Assembly (NCBI GenBank): GCA_019634735.1
Contig: JAHCAT010000002.1
Span: 1-64,000 of the forward strand
Direction: 5' to 3'
DNA length: 64,000 nt
Source of the DNA: Lysobacterales bacterium
GTDB taxonomy: Bacteria; Pseudomonadota; Gammaproteobacteria; Xanthomonadales; UBA2363
The notes under the pieces: model-generated
Told to the model about the DNA's origin: nothing
The model's database searches: none
What the model saw: the letters and a program-made list of their open reading frames with translations, nothing else
Part shown: positions 13,397-22,953 of the stretch, piece after piece
Position numbering within the stretch: the stretch's first letter is position 1
Layout of the letters: each line of letters starts with the position of its first letter
Position numbers and translations under genes: made by a program

Positions 13397-13401
13397 TTCG
13401 A

Positions 13402-14658
13402 TCAGCGCTTCATGCTCGCGAAGAACTCGTCGTTGCTCTTCGTGGTCTTCATCTTGTCGAGCAGGAATTCCATGGCCGAGATGTCGTCCATGGGGTGGAC
13501 CAGCTTGCGCAGGATCCAGATCTTCTGCAGGAGATCCGGCTCGATCAGCAGGTCCTCGCGGCGCGTGCCCGAGCGGTTGATGTCGATCGCCGGGTAGACG
13601 CGCTTCTCGGCGATCCGGCGGTTCAGGTGCACCTCCATGTTGCCGGTGCCCTTGAACTCCTCGTAGATCACCTCGTCCATCTTCGACCCGGTGTCGACCA
13701 GGGTGGTGGCGATGATGGTCAGCGAGCCGCCTTCCTCGACATTGCGCGCGGCGCCGAAGAAGCGCTTCGGCCGCTGCAGGGCATTGGCGTCGACGCCGCC
13801 GGTCAGGACCTTGCCCGAGCTCGGAACCACGGTGTTGTAGGCGCGCGCCAGGCGGGTGATGGAGTCGAGCAGGATGACCACGTCCTTCTTGTGCTCGACC
13901 AGGCGCTTGGCCCGCTCGATCACCATTTCGGCCACCTGCACGTGGCGCGCCGCCGGCTCGTCGAAGGTCGAGGAGATCACCTCGGCGCGCACGGTGCGCT
14001 GCATCTCGGTGACTTCCTCGGGCCGCTCGTCGATCAGCAGCACCATCATGTGGACGTCGGGATGGTTGGTGGTGATCGCGGTGGCGACCTGCTGCATGAG
14101 CATGGTCTTGCCGGCCTTGGGCGGCGACACGATCAGGCCGCGCTGGCCCTTGCCGATCGGCGCGAACAGGTCGAGCACGCGACCGGTGATGTCCTCGGTC
14201 GAGCCGTTGCCGCGCTCGAGCACGAAGCGCTGGCGGGGGAACAGCGGCGTCAGGTTCTCGAACAGGACCTTGTTCTTGCTGGCCTCCGGCGGCTCGTCGT
14301 TGATGTCGTCGACCTTCAGCAGGGCGAAGTAGCGCTCGCCTTCCTTCGGGCTGCGCACCTTGCCGCGGATGTAGTCGCCGGTGCGCAGGTTGAAGCGCCG
14401 GATCTGGCTGGGCGACACGTAGACGTCGTCCGGCCCGGCCAGGTAGCTGGCCTCGGCGCCGCGCAGGAACCCGAAGCCGTCAGGCAGGATCTCCAGCACG
14501 CCTTCGGCGTCGATGCCTTCGCCGCTCTTGGCCAGCTGCTTGAGCAGGGCGAAGATGACATCGTTCTTGCGGGCCCGGGCGACGCCCTCGATGCCCAGTT
14601 CCTCGGCCCAGGCAACCAGCTCGGCCGGGGGTTTCCGTTTCAGTTCGGTCAGATTCAT
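13402..14658 (-). CDS. rho: transcription termination factor Rho
   Basis: 418 residues, nearly the same length as E. coli Rho (419). Residues 1-45 are the Rho N-terminal helical domain and 50-125 the RNA-binding cold-shock-like domain ([15 protein letters not shown]). The RecA-like ATPase domain has the P-loop SPPKAGKT at 178-185, and the later [13 protein letters not shown] and GTGNMEVHL motifs are intact. Rho is a hexameric RNA translocase that ends untranslated transcripts. It lies 212 bp after trxA on the same strand, an arrangement typical of Xanthomonas relatives. In this GC-rich window most hairpins lack T-runs, in keeping with heavy Rho use (inference). Confidence 0.98.
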   Translation of the reverse strand: MNLTELKRKPPAELVAWAEELGIEGVARARKNDVIFALLKQLAKSGEGIDAEGVLEILPDGFGFLRGAEASYLAGPDDVYVSPSQIRRFNLRTGDYIRGKVRSPKEGERYFALLKVDDINDEPPEASKNKVLFENLTPLFPRQRFVLERGNGSTEDITGRVLDLFAPIGKGQRGLIVSPPKAGKTMLMQQVATAITTNHPDVHMMVLLIDERPEEVTEMQRTVRAEVISSTFDEPAARHVQVAEMVIERAKRLVEHKKDVVILLDSITRLARAYNTVVPSSGKVLTGGVDANALQRPKRFFGAARNVEEGGSLTIIATTLVDTGSKMDEVIYEEFKGTGNMEVHLNRRIAEKRVYPAIDINRSGTRREDLLIEPDLLQKIWILRKLVHPMDDISAMEFLLDKMKTTKSNDEFFASMKR

Positions 14659-14832
14659 GGCAGCACTCGACGCGCCGGGAGGGCGCGGATGGATCGATTC
14701 GGAGAAGCCCGTGCGGGACCGCGCGGGAGGGTTGAATCGGGAAGGCGACGGCCCGATGGGCGGTCGACGGCGTCTAACTTAACGGCGCGGCGCGGCGCTG
14801 TCCAGCCCACGGCGCGCGGCGATTCAGGCCGG

Positions 14833-14859
14833 CCGGCCGGACCCCGCCGATCCGGCCGG
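14833..14859. terminator. GC hairpin after trxA
   Basis: A perfect 9-bp stem CCGGCCGGA / TCCGGCCGG (14833-14841 and 14851-14859) with a 9-nt loop, 12 bases beyond the trxA stop on the minus strand. No T-run follows, so termination is uncertain. Confidence 0.4.
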
Positions 14860-14870
14860 TCGGCTGGCGA

Positions 14871-15206
14871 TCAGGCGATCGCCTTGTCCACGAACTGCCG
14901 GAGCGCGCTGCGGGCATTTCCGGACAGGCCGATCTGCGTGGCGTGCGGCTTGCCGTCGCGGAACACGATCAGGGTTGGGATGCTGCGCACGTTGTAGCTG
15001 ACCGCCAGGCGCTGGGCCTGGTCGACATTCAGCTTGGCGACCTTGAGGCGGCCGGCATACTCGTCCGCCAGCTCGTCCAGCAGCGGGGCGATCGCCTTGC
15101 ATGGGCCGCACCACTCGGCCCAGAAGTCCACCAGGACCGGCTCGCCGGCCTCCAGAACCTGGCCCTGGAAGTCGCTTTCGCCGACGTGGACGATGTGCTC
15201 GCTCAT
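14871..15206 (-). CDS. trxA: thioredoxin
   Basis: 111 residues with the thioredoxin fold and the WCGPC active site at residues 32-36 (Cys33, Cys36). The cis-proline loop SIPTLIVF is near residue 76. It is a cytoplasmic disulfide reductase that also supplies electrons to ribonucleotide reductase, such as NrdA in this window. The start is supported by AAGGAG seven bases upstream. A much longer open frame runs through it on this strand but is only an artefact of high GC. It is divergent from rhlB and upstream of rho. Confidence 0.96.
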   Translation of the reverse strand: MSEHIVHVGESDFQGQVLEAGEPVLVDFWAEWCGPCKAIAPLLDELADEYAGRLKVAKLNVDQAQRLAVSYNVRSIPTLIVFRDGKPHATQIGLSGNARSALRQFVDKAIA

Positions 15207-15250
15207 GAGGTCTCCTTGCCGTGCAACCGCGCGGCAAGGCACGGTTTGCG

Positions 15251-15280
15251 TTAATATTTGCCGGGTCGGCGCGCCATCCA
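15251..15280 (-). promoter_or_regulatory. possible trxA promoter
   Basis: The trxA-rhlB spacer holds the only A/T-rich island nearby (TTAATATTT). On the minus strand it gives a -10 like TATTAA (15251-15256), with a weak -35 like TGGATG (15275-15280) at 18-bp spacing, about 45 bases from the trxA start. The same island could serve rhlB on the other strand. Confidence 0.3.
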
Positions 15281-15377
15281 GGCGGGCCCCTGCGGTCTCC
15301 GGCATTGTGGGACCGCCCTCCTGGCAATTCAAGAATGCCACCCACCATGCGGCGCGCGTCGCGCGTCGGAGACCCCC

Positions 15378-17105
15378 ATGCAGCAACCCCTGACCGACGT
15401 CTTCTTCTCCAGCTTCGACCTCCATCCCGACCTGCTCTCCGGCCTCGAGGCCACCGGTTTCACGCGCTGCACGCCGATCCAGGCGCTGACCCTGCCCGAA
15501 GCGCTGCAGGGCGTCGATGTCGCCGGCCAGGCGCAGACCGGTACCGGCAAGACCGGCGCCTTCCTGGTCGCCGCCTTCCAGCGTCTGCTGACCCGCGACG
15601 CGCTGCCCGAACGGCGCACCGGCGACCCCCGCGTGCTGATCGTCGCGCCGACCCGTGAACTGGCCATCCAGATCCACAAGGACGCCATGGCGATCGGCCG
15701 CAACACCGGCCTGCGCATGGCGCTGGCCTACGGCGGCACCGACTACGACAAGCAGCGCCAGGCGCTGCAGGACGGCATCGACGTGCTGATCGCGACGCCG
15801 GGCCGGCTGATCGACTACTACAAGCAGGGCGCCGTCGACTTCCGCGGCGTCGAGGTGGTGGTGATCGACGAGGCCGACCGCATGTTCGACCTCGGCTTCA
15901 TCAAGGACATCCGCTACGTGCTGCGCAGGCTGCCGGCCAGCGACCGCCGCCAGGGACTGCTCTATTCGGCGACCCTCAGCCACCGGGTGCGCGAGCTCGC
16001 CTACGAGCACATGAACAACCCGATCGAGCTCAAGGTCGAGACCGACAACGTGACCGCCGACCGCGTCAAGCAGGTCGTCTATTTTCCGGCCGCCGACGAG
16101 AAGAAGCCGCTGCTCCTGAACCTGATGAAGCACCTGGCGGTCGAGCGCACCATCGTGTTCGTCAACACCCGGCACTGGGTGGAGCGCGTCACCGAATGGC
16201 TGAAGCGCTACGGTTGGAGGGTCGGTGCGTTGTCCGGCGACGTCCCGCAGAAGAAGCGCGAGAGCCTGCTGCGTCGCTTCCAGGCCGGCGAGGTGGATGT
16301 CCTGGTGGCCACCGACGTCGCCGCGCGCGGCCTGCACATCCCGGCGGTCAGTCATGTCATCAACTACGACCTGCCGCAGGATGCCGAGGACTACGTGCAC
16401 CGGATCGGGCGCACCGCGCGCCTTGGTGCGGAGGGCGACGCAGTCAGCTTCGCCTGCGAGACCTATGCGGTCAGCCTGCCCGACATCGAGGCCTATATCG
16501 GCCAGTCGATCCCGCGCGGCCAGATCGATCCGGCCTGGCTGGCGATGCCGGCGGCGCCGCCGCGCAGCAGCCTTGCCGGCGAGGTCGACGCCGATGATGC
16601 CGATGCCGACGACGGCAGCTCGGCCGCTCATGACCGGCCACCGCGGCGCGAGCGCGACGGCCGCGCCGGTGGCGGTCGTGGCGGCCGCAGCGGAGACGGC
16701 CGCGGCCGCGAAGGGCGGGGCGGCGGATCGCGCAGTGGTGCGCCTCGCGGCGAGCGCCGTCCGCGCAGCGCCGAGCCGGCCGGAACCGGGAACGTCGAGG
16801 CGACAGCCAGTGCCGGCGAGCCGGTCGCGGTCGAGGCCACGGCCCTCCCGGCGGCGGCCTTGGCCGGCGCCAGCGCCGGTACGCCCGGAAAGCGCCGCCG
16901 CCGCGGCGGCCGGAACCGTCGCAAGGGCGGCGAGAACGCATCCGGCGAGGCCGCGAACGCCGCCGCGCCGGCGCAGACGCAGGCCGCCCGCGGTCGCCAT
17001 GAGCCGCGCCCGGCCGGCAAGCGCAAGGACCATGAGCAGGCGCATCGCAAGGAGTCCGGGCTGCGCAGCCTGGTCAACCGCATCCGTAACCTGTTCCGGC
17101 GCTGA
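15378..17105 (+). CDS. rhlB: ATP-dependent DEAD-box RNA helicase RhlB
   Basis: 575 residues from [17 protein letters not shown], which matches the Xanthomonas RhlB start; the upstream in-frame ATG is disregarded. It has the Q motif (GFTRCTPIQ), motif I AQTGTGKT (52-59), PTREL, DEAD (164-167), SATLSHR and the C-terminal ARGLHIP and HRIGRTAR motifs. RhlB unwinds structured RNA and partners RNase E and PNPase in the degradosome. After about residue 400 comes a low-complexity tail rich in Gly, Arg and Ala, ending in Lys/Arg clusters, probably a disordered RNA- or partner-binding region. Divergent from trxA. Confidence 0.95.
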   Translation: MQQPLTDVFFSSFDLHPDLLSGLEATGFTRCTPIQALTLPEALQGVDVAGQAQTGTGKTGAFLVAAFQRLLTRDALPERRTGDPRVLIVAPTRELAIQIHKDAMAIGRNTGLRMALAYGGTDYDKQRQALQDGIDVLIATPGRLIDYYKQGAVDFRGVEVVVIDEADRMFDLGFIKDIRYVLRRLPASDRRQGLLYSATLSHRVRELAYEHMNNPIELKVETDNVTADRVKQVVYFPAADEKKPLLLNLMKHLAVERTIVFVNTRHWVERVTEWLKRYGWRVGALSGDVPQKKRESLLRRFQAGEVDVLVATDVAARGLHIPAVSHVINYDLPQDAEDYVHRIGRTARLGAEGDAVSFACETYAVSLPDIEAYIGQSIPRGQIDPAWLAMPAAPPRSSLAGEVDADDADADDGSSAAHDRPPRRERDGRAGGGRGGRSGDGRGREGRGGGSRSGAPRGERRPRSAEPAGTGNVEATASAGEPVAVEATALPAAALAGASAGTPGKRRRRGGRNRRKGGENASGEAANAAAPAQTQAARGRHEPRPAGKRKDHEQAHRKESGLRSLVNRIRNLFRR

Positions 17106-17124
17106 GCGATTTCCCGGGTTGACA

Positions 17125-17147
17125 GGCCTGCCGGTGACCGGCAGGCC
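17125..17147. terminator. hairpin after rhlB
   Basis: A perfect 10-bp stem GGCCTGCCGG / CCGGCAGGCC (17125-17134 and 17138-17147) closed by a three-base loop, 20 bases after the rhlB stop. There is no T-run. It separates rhlB from gspC. Confidence 0.45.
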
Positions 17148-17219
17148 CGACTGCCGGGGCCCCGACCCCGGATTTGCTACGCTCCGCCCTCTCGACCTGG
17201 GGGGCGCGGAACCGGAGGC

Positions 17220-18125
17220 ATGGCCAGCGTGATCGCATTCGACGGCGGACCTCACAGGCCCTGGCCGGCCCTGCTGGCGGTCGCCCTGCTGGCGATCGCC
17301 TGCCTTTGGCTGACCATCCGTCTGCTGGCAACCGCCCTGTCCGGACCCGGTGCCGGGGACGGCAGCCACGCGCTTGCGCCCGTCGCTGGGCCGGGGTCGG
17401 CAGCGGCAGCTGAGACGCTGTCCGGCTGGCATCTGTTCGGCAGCGCCTTCGGTGGCGGCGATCCCTCGAGCCGGGCCGCCCAGGCCCCGGAGACCGAGCA
17501 GGCGCTGGTACTGGTGGGCGTGCTCGCCGAGGGGGATCCCGGCGCGGGCGTCGCGCTGGTCGCCGATGCCGCGGGAGGGCAGGCCTACTACCGGGTCGGC
17601 GCCGAACTGCCGGGCGGAAGCCGCCTGCGCGCGGTGCTGCCGGACCGTGTCCTGCTGGAACGCAATGGCGTCGAGGAGTCGCTCAGCCTGCTCAGGCCGC
17701 AGGGCGCCGCGCCCGGCCTGCCCGCTGCCGCCCGCACCGGCGAGCAGGCGGCCCTGGACCGCATGCCGGCCCTGCTGGGCGTGGTGCCGCAGGCCGGCAT
17801 GGCCGCCGGTGGCGAGGTCGACTGGCAGGCGGTGCAGCGACAGATCGCCGTCGATCCGGCCGAGCTGGCCCGCCAGGTGCAGGTGCTGCCGGTGATCGAG
17901 AACGGCCAGATCGCCGGCGTCCGTCTGTCCGGCGGTGCGGCCGCGCCCCTGGTGCAGCGCCTGGGCCTGCAACCCGATGATATCGTCACCGCCGTCAACG
18001 GCATCGACGTGCGCGACCCCGCGCGCGCCCAGGAGATCCTGGCCAGCGTCCGCGACGCCGGGCGCGTCAGCGTCACCCTGCGTCGCGACGGCCGTTCGCA
18101 GACGCTCAACGTGGACCTGAAATGA
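17220..18125 (+). CDS. gspC: type II secretion system protein C (GspC)
   Basis: 301 residues: a short cytoplasmic N-terminus, one membrane segment (about 16-39), a linker, the homology region starting at GWHLFG (near residue 70) that contacts the secretin N0 domain, and a C-terminal PDZ domain (about 205-300, with LGLQPDDIVTAVNGIDV). GspC couples the inner-membrane platform to the outer-membrane secretin and helps select substrates. It is first in a tight gspC-D-E unit, with its stop overlapping the gspD start by four bases (ATGA). Confidence 0.92.
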   Translation: MASVIAFDGGPHRPWPALLAVALLAIACLWLTIRLLATALSGPGAGDGSHALAPVAGPGSAAAAETLSGWHLFGSAFGGGDPSSRAAQAPETEQALVLVGVLAEGDPGAGVALVADAAGGQAYYRVGAELPGGSRLRAVLPDRVLLERNGVEESLSLLRPQGAAPGLPAAARTGEQAALDRMPALLGVVPQAGMAAGGEVDWQAVQRQIAVDPAELARQVQVLPVIENGQIAGVRLSGGAAAPLVQRLGLQPDDIVTAVNGIDVRDPARAQEILASVRDAGRVSVTLRRDGRSQTLNVDLK

Positions 18126-20155
18126 CCAGCCACCCCGCTCCTTTCCTGCCGGTCCGCGTGCTGACGCTCGTCCTCGGCCTGGCGATGACGATGTCGACCC
18201 TCGCGCAGCCGCCGGCACCACCGGACGCCGGCGCGCCGCAGACGCTCAACCTGCGCAACGCCGACATCAACGTGCTGATCGCCACGGTCGCCGAGATCAC
18301 CGGCCGCAACTTCATCGTCGACCCGCGCGTCGAGGGCAAGGTCACGGTGATCACCAGCGAGCCGATGACGCCCGCCGAGGTCTACGACACCTTCCTGTCG
18401 GTGCTGCGCATCAACGGCTTCGCCGCGGTGCCCAGCGGCCGGCTGGTGCGGATCGTGCCCGACGCCGTCGCCCGCCAGCTCGACATCCCGGCCGAGGTGC
18501 CCGGCGCCACCGCACCCGATGCCCTGGTGACCCGCGTCATCGCGGTCAGCAACGTATCGGCGCGGGAGCTCTCCGAGCTGCTGCGGCCGTTGTTGCCGCA
18601 GGCCGCGCAGGTCGCCGTGCACGAGGGCAGCAACGCCATCGTCGTGGTCGACCGCGCCGGCAACGTCGACCGCATCGAGCGCCTGGTCCGGCGCATCGAC
18701 ACCAGCGGCGGCGAAGACGTCGAGGTCATCCCGCTGCGCCACGCGAACGCGGCCGAGCTGGCGCGCACGCTCGGTGGCGTCGGCGGCGAGGCCGGCCCGC
18801 GCCTGGTCGCCGACGTGCGCAGCAACTCGCTGCTGCTGACCGGCGACAGCCGCGGCCGGCTGCGCCTGCGCACGCTGATCGCCCACCTGGACACGCCGCT
18901 GGAGTCGGGCGAGACCACCCAGGTGATCTACCTGCGCTACGCCGCCGCGCGCGACCTGGTACCGGTGATGGAGGCGCTGGCGCGCTCGCTCGAGGGCGCG
19001 CCCGGCGGCGAGGGCGAGGGCGTGCGGACCGCCACCGCGATCCAGGCCCACGAGCCGACCAACGCCCTGGTGATCTCGGCGCCGGGCGCGATCATGGAGT
19101 CGCTGCGCGGCGTGATCCGCCAGCTCGACATCCGCCGCGCCCAGGTGCTGATCGAGGCGGTGATCGCCGAGGTCGCCGAGGAGCGCGCCCGCGAATTCGG
19201 CATCCAGTGGCAGACCTTCGCCGAGGACAACGGCCAGGTCGGCCGCGGCATCTTCGGCGGCACCAACTTCACCGGGCCGGGCGGCGGCAACATCATAGGT
19301 GCCCTGAGCAACCCGACCGGGCTGCCGGGCGGCCTCAACCTGGGTTGGGTCGACGGCTTCATCACCATCCCGGGCCCGGGTGGCGACCCGATCGAGATTC
19401 TCAACATCGGCGCCCTGCTGCGCGCCCTGAACTCGCAGACCGGCACCAACATCCTGTCGACGCCGACCATCGTCACCCTGGACAACCAGGAGGCCCTGAT
19501 CGAGGTCGGCCAGGAAGTGCCCTTCATCCAGGGCGAGTTCACCACGCCGGTCACCAGTGGCGGCGGCAGCAACAATGCGCTGGTCAACCCGTTCCGGACC
19601 ATCGAACGCAAGAGCATCGGCCTGAAGCTCAAGGTGACGCCGCAGATCAACGAGGGCGACGCCGTGGTGCTGGCGCTCGAGCAGGAAGTCTCCAGCCTTG
19701 CGCCGCCGTTGGCCGGCGCCGCGGACCTGATCACCAACCAGCGCATTCTGCGCACCTCGGTGCTGGTCGGCGACGGCCAGATGCTGGTGCTGGGCGGCCT
19801 GGTCACCGAGGACCAGAACGAGCGCGAGAACAAGGTGCCCGGGCTGGGCAACATCCCGGTGCTGGGCAACCTCTTCAAGTACCGCAGCTCGGCGCGCATC
19901 CGCCGCAACCTGATGATCTTCCTGCGCCCGGTGATCCTGCGCGACGCCGCCACCGAATCGGCGGTCTCCGGCGCCAAGTACAACCAGGTGCGCGGCGAGC
20001 AGGAGCGGATGATCGACCAGGGCCGCGGCCTGCTGCGGCCCGACGAGAAGCCGCTGTTGCCCGAGCTCGAGGCGCTGCCGGCGCCGGGCGTCGCCGAGCC
20101 GCTGCCGACCGCGCCGCCGCCGCCCGAGCGCAGGTCGCGCCGTGGCCGTCGCTGA
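18122..20155 (+). CDS. gspD: type II secretion system secretin GspD
   Basis: 677 residues with a signal peptide ending near TLAQP. The N0 domain begins at NLRNADINVLIATVAEITGRNFIVDP, read here as the block NADINVLIATVAEITG. N1-N3 repeats follow (about 125-340), then the secretin barrel domain (about 350-620), with VGQEVPFIQGEF and the LVTEDQNERENKVPGLG signature, and a Pro-rich end. It forms the multimeric outer-membrane channel. No lipoprotein-like cysteine is seen at the N-terminus. The 3' end overlaps gspE by 14 bases. Confidence 0.95.
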   Translation: MTSHPAPFLPVRVLTLVLGLAMTMSTLAQPPAPPDAGAPQTLNLRNADINVLIATVAEITGRNFIVDPRVEGKVTVITSEPMTPAEVYDTFLSVLRINGFAAVPSGRLVRIVPDAVARQLDIPAEVPGATAPDALVTRVIAVSNVSARELSELLRPLLPQAAQVAVHEGSNAIVVVDRAGNVDRIERLVRRIDTSGGEDVEVIPLRHANAAELARTLGGVGGEAGPRLVADVRSNSLLLTGDSRGRLRLRTLIAHLDTPLESGETTQVIYLRYAAARDLVPVMEALARSLEGAPGGEGEGVRTATAIQAHEPTNALVISAPGAIMESLRGVIRQLDIRRAQVLIEAVIAEVAEERAREFGIQWQTFAEDNGQVGRGIFGGTNFTGPGGGNIIGALSNPTGLPGGLNLGWVDGFITIPGPGGDPIEILNIGALLRALNSQTGTNILSTPTIVTLDNQEALIEVGQEVPFIQGEFTTPVTSGGGSNNALVNPFRTIERKSIGLKLKVTPQINEGDAVVLALEQEVSSLAPPLAGAADLITNQRILRTSVLVGDGQMLVLGGLVTEDQNERENKVPGLGNIPVLGNLFKYRSSARIRRNLMIFLRPVILRDAATESAVSGAKYNQVRGEQERMIDQGRGLLRPDEKPLLPELEALPAPGVAEPLPTAPPPPERRSRRGRR

Positions 20156-21620
20156 AGCCGCCACGGCGGTGCGCCCGCCGTACGCGTTCGCGCGGCGGCA
20201 TGGGGTGGTCGTGCTGGCGGTCGAGGCCGGCCGGCTGCAGGTGATGCATCGCCCCGGGGTCGCCTTGCCGGTGCTGGCCGAACTGCAGCGCGCCGCCGGC
20301 CTGCCGCTGGCCCTGCTGCCCTGCGACGAGGCCGCCTTCGAGCGCCACCTGCGGCAGGTCTACGCCGGCGGCGACGCCGGCCAGGAGGCCGCCGCCATGG
20401 CCGGCGAGGACGCCTCCCTGGCGACCCTGGCCGAGGGCCTGCCCGAGCCCGAGGACCTGATGGAGAGCGCCGACGAGGCGCCGGTGATCCGCCTGCTCAA
20501 CGCCCTGCTCACCCAGGCGGTGAAGGAGAACGCCTCGGACATCCACGTCGAGCCGTTCGAGCAGCGCGTCGCCGTGCGTCTTCGCGTCGACGGCGTGCTG
20601 CGCGAGGTGCTGACCCTGGCGCGCGGCTGGGCGCCGGCGCTGGCCTCCCGCGTCAAGGTCATGGCGCGCCTGGACATCGCCGAGAAGCGCCTGCCGCAGG
20701 ACGGCCGCATCGCCCTGCGCGTAGCCGGCCGGCCGGTCGACGTGCGCGTCTCGACCCTGCCGTCCGGCCATGGCGAGCGCGTCGTCCTGCGCCTGCTCGA
20801 CAAGCAGGCCGGCCGCCTCGACCTTGGCCAGCTCGGCATGGTCGACAGCGTGCGCGAGGCCCTCGACGCCCTGATCCACCGCCCGCACGGCATCGCCCTG
20901 GTGACCGGCCCGACCGGCTCGGGCAAGACCACCACCCTGTACGCGGCGCTGGAGCGCCTCAACGACGCGACCCGCAACATCCTCACCGTCGAGGACCCCA
21001 TCGAGTACGACCTCGAAGGCATCGGCCAGACCCAGGTCAACACCCGCATCGACATGAGCTTCGCACGCGGCCTGCGCGCCATCCTGCGCCAGGACCCGGA
21101 CGTGGTCATGGTCGGCGAGATCCGCGACCTGGAGACCGCACAGATCGCCGTGCAGGCCTCGCTGACCGGCCACCTGGTGCTGTCGACCCTGCACACCAAC
21201 ACCGCGATCGGCGCGGTCACCCGCCTGCGCGACATGGGCGTCGAGCCGTTCCTGCTGGCCTCCAGCCTGCTGGGCGTGCTGGCCCAGCGCCTGGTGCGCG
21301 TCCTCGACCCCGCGGTCCGCGAACCCTATACGGCGACCGCCGCCGACTTCACAGCCTTCGGGCTGCCCGTGCAGACCCCGGCGCCGACCCTGCACCGCCC
21401 GCGCGCCGGCGCCGCCGGCTACCGCGGCCGCACCGGTATCCACGAGCTGGTCGTGGTCGACGAGGCGATGCGCGCCCTGGTGCACGACAACGCCGCCGAG
21501 GCCGAACTCGAGCGTCTGGCCCGGACCCGTACGCCGGGGATCCTGGCCGATGGCTGGGCCAAGTGTCTGGCCGGGACCACGAGCGTCGAGGAAGTGCTGC
21601 GGGTGACCCGCGAAGCCTGA
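20142..21620 (+). CDS. gspE: type II secretion ATPase GspE, lacking the zinc-binding cysteines
   Basis: 492 residues. The N-terminal domain, the Walker A GPTGSGKT (256-263), the Asp box EDPIEYDLEGIGQTQVN and Walker B MVGEIRDLETAQ make it a complete PilB/GspE ATPase, which powers pseudopilus assembly. Canonical GspE has a CPxC...CPxC zinc module before GYRGRTGIHEL. Here the matching positions read DPAV (389-392) and RPRA (419-422), with no cysteine in the module. The gene overlaps gspD and ends the cluster; no gspF follows. Confidence 0.93.
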   Translation: MAVAEAATAVRPPYAFARRHGVVVLAVEAGRLQVMHRPGVALPVLAELQRAAGLPLALLPCDEAAFERHLRQVYAGGDAGQEAAAMAGEDASLATLAEGLPEPEDLMESADEAPVIRLLNALLTQAVKENASDIHVEPFEQRVAVRLRVDGVLREVLTLARGWAPALASRVKVMARLDIAEKRLPQDGRIALRVAGRPVDVRVSTLPSGHGERVVLRLLDKQAGRLDLGQLGMVDSVREALDALIHRPHGIALVTGPTGSGKTTTLYAALERLNDATRNILTVEDPIEYDLEGIGQTQVNTRIDMSFARGLRAILRQDPDVVMVGEIRDLETAQIAVQASLTGHLVLSTLHTNTAIGAVTRLRDMGVEPFLLASSLLGVLAQRLVRVLDPAVREPYTATAADFTAFGLPVQTPAPTLHRPRAGAAGYRGRTGIHELVVVDEAMRALVHDNAAEAELERLARTRTPGILADGWAKCLAGTTSVEEVLRVTREA

Positions 21621-22087
21621 CGACGCACTGGAACACGACCATCCCGGAGGTTCGGGCCTCCGCCCGGTATCTGTCCCGCCCCGTCGCCGCGCGGGACGAC
21701 CAGGGCGACGGCCCGTCATGGCGACGGCAGGCCATCTCCCGCGGCCTGTCAGGCCGCACGGGGCTGTTCACCGACCGCCCGACAGGGCGTCCTCCCCCTG
21801 GCGGCGTCGGCCACCAGGCGTACGGGCAGGCGCAGCGGTGCCGTTCGGTCCTGCGCGGTTTCCATTCATGTACTTCATGGAGAGGGCGGCTTCGGCCACG
21901 TTGCGCTGCGTCATGGCAAGTGGACGGCGTCGTGCTAGCGTCCATACGCCGGCGTCTGGAGGGGGTCGGCAGCCGGGCCTGCAGGGGCCCCGCCGCGGTC
22001 AGGGATGGCCGCCCGTCAAGGACGAGCAACCCGGCGCGGATGCCGCATCCGCGCCGTCCATCTGTCCGCACTGGAGGGAGTCGATCC
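21621..22087. other. intergenic region after gspE
   Basis: No convincing gene on either strand. A 6-bp hairpin CGGAGG / CCTCCG (21645-21650 and 21657-21662) lies 25 bases after the gspE stop and may mark its 3' end. The last 20 bases carry a good ribosome binding site (GGAGGG) for the next gene. No promoter could be assigned. Confidence 0.5.
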
Positions 22088-22942
22088 ATGCTTCGAATCA
22101 TCCGCGTCGCACTGCTCGTGCTCGCGCTCGCGCCGGCCGGCGCCTTCGCCAACAAGGGCGTCGCCTTCGTCCACGGCACCGGCAAGCAGACCAATGCCCT
22201 GGCCGACTACTGGACCAGCGCCTTCGTCAATTCGGTGCGCCAGGGTCTGCCGAATACCGCCAACTTCGTGGTGGTCAATTGCGACTTCACCCAGTACATG
22301 TGGGACAGCCGCGCCGCCGGTTGCCTGGCCGGCCAGCTGCACTCCTTCGTCACCACCCGCAACATCACCGACCTGGTGATCATCACGCACAGCAACGGCG
22401 GCAATGTGATGCGCTGGATCCTGTCGAATCCGACCTTCGACAGCCGCTACCCGACCATCATCCAGCGCACCCGCTGGGTGAACGCGCTGGCGCCGTCCAG
22501 CGCCGGCACGCCGCTGGCCGATGCGGTGATCTCCGGCAACGTCTTCGAGGCGGCGCTTGGCTGGCTGCTCGGCTACCAGAGCGATGCCGTGCGCCAGCAG
22601 CAGGTGAGCTGGATGGCCTATTACAACGCCAACAATCTGCTTGGCACCTCCGGCCGGCCGGCCCTGCCGAAGGGCTTCTGGAACGTGGTCGGCACCGATG
22701 TCTCCTCGGCGCCCTGGAGCACCCAGGCCTACTGCGCCGGCTATACGCAGAGCGTCGGCCTGGAGTTCACCCAGAACTGGCTGGCGAGCTGCTCCGACGG
22801 CTTCCTCAACTGCACCAGCCAGCGTGCGGCGGGGACCTTGTGGTTCAACGACGTCAACCGCACCGGCGGCCGCTTCCTCAACCACAACCAGAGCCGGCGC
22901 GACTGCTTCGGCCTGGATGTGATCCTGCGCAACGACCTGTGA
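22088..22942 (+). CDS. secreted alpha/beta-hydrolase, lipase-like
   Basis: 284 residues. MLRIIRVALLVLALAPAGAFA is a signal peptide and fixes the start, with GGAGGG ten bases upstream. Near residue 17 of the mature part comes VAFVHGTGKQ, an oxyanion-type strand-loop. The nucleophile elbow is THSNGGN (in LVIITHSNGGN), a variant of GxSxG. Six or more cysteines in the C-terminal half suggest disulfides in an extracytoplasmic enzyme. Likely an esterase or lipase; the substrate is unknown. Its position after gspCDE makes it a candidate type II substrate (inference). Confidence 0.75.
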   Translation: MLRIIRVALLVLALAPAGAFANKGVAFVHGTGKQTNALADYWTSAFVNSVRQGLPNTANFVVVNCDFTQYMWDSRAAGCLAGQLHSFVTTRNITDLVIITHSNGGNVMRWILSNPTFDSRYPTIIQRTRWVNALAPSSAGTPLADAVISGNVFEAALGWLLGYQSDAVRQQQVSWMAYYNANNLLGTSGRPALPKGFWNVVGTDVSSAPWSTQAYCAGYTQSVGLEFTQNWLASCSDGFLNCTSQRAAGTLWFNDVNRTGGRFLNHNQSRRDCFGLDVILRNDL

Positions 22943-22953
22943 GGCCTGCCGTC

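Noticed and set aside
15207..18221. Open frame extending trxA upstream by over 1000 codons on the minus strand, through rhlB and gspC
   Set aside because: Only the last 111 codons encode a protein family; the rest is antisense to rhlB and gspC.
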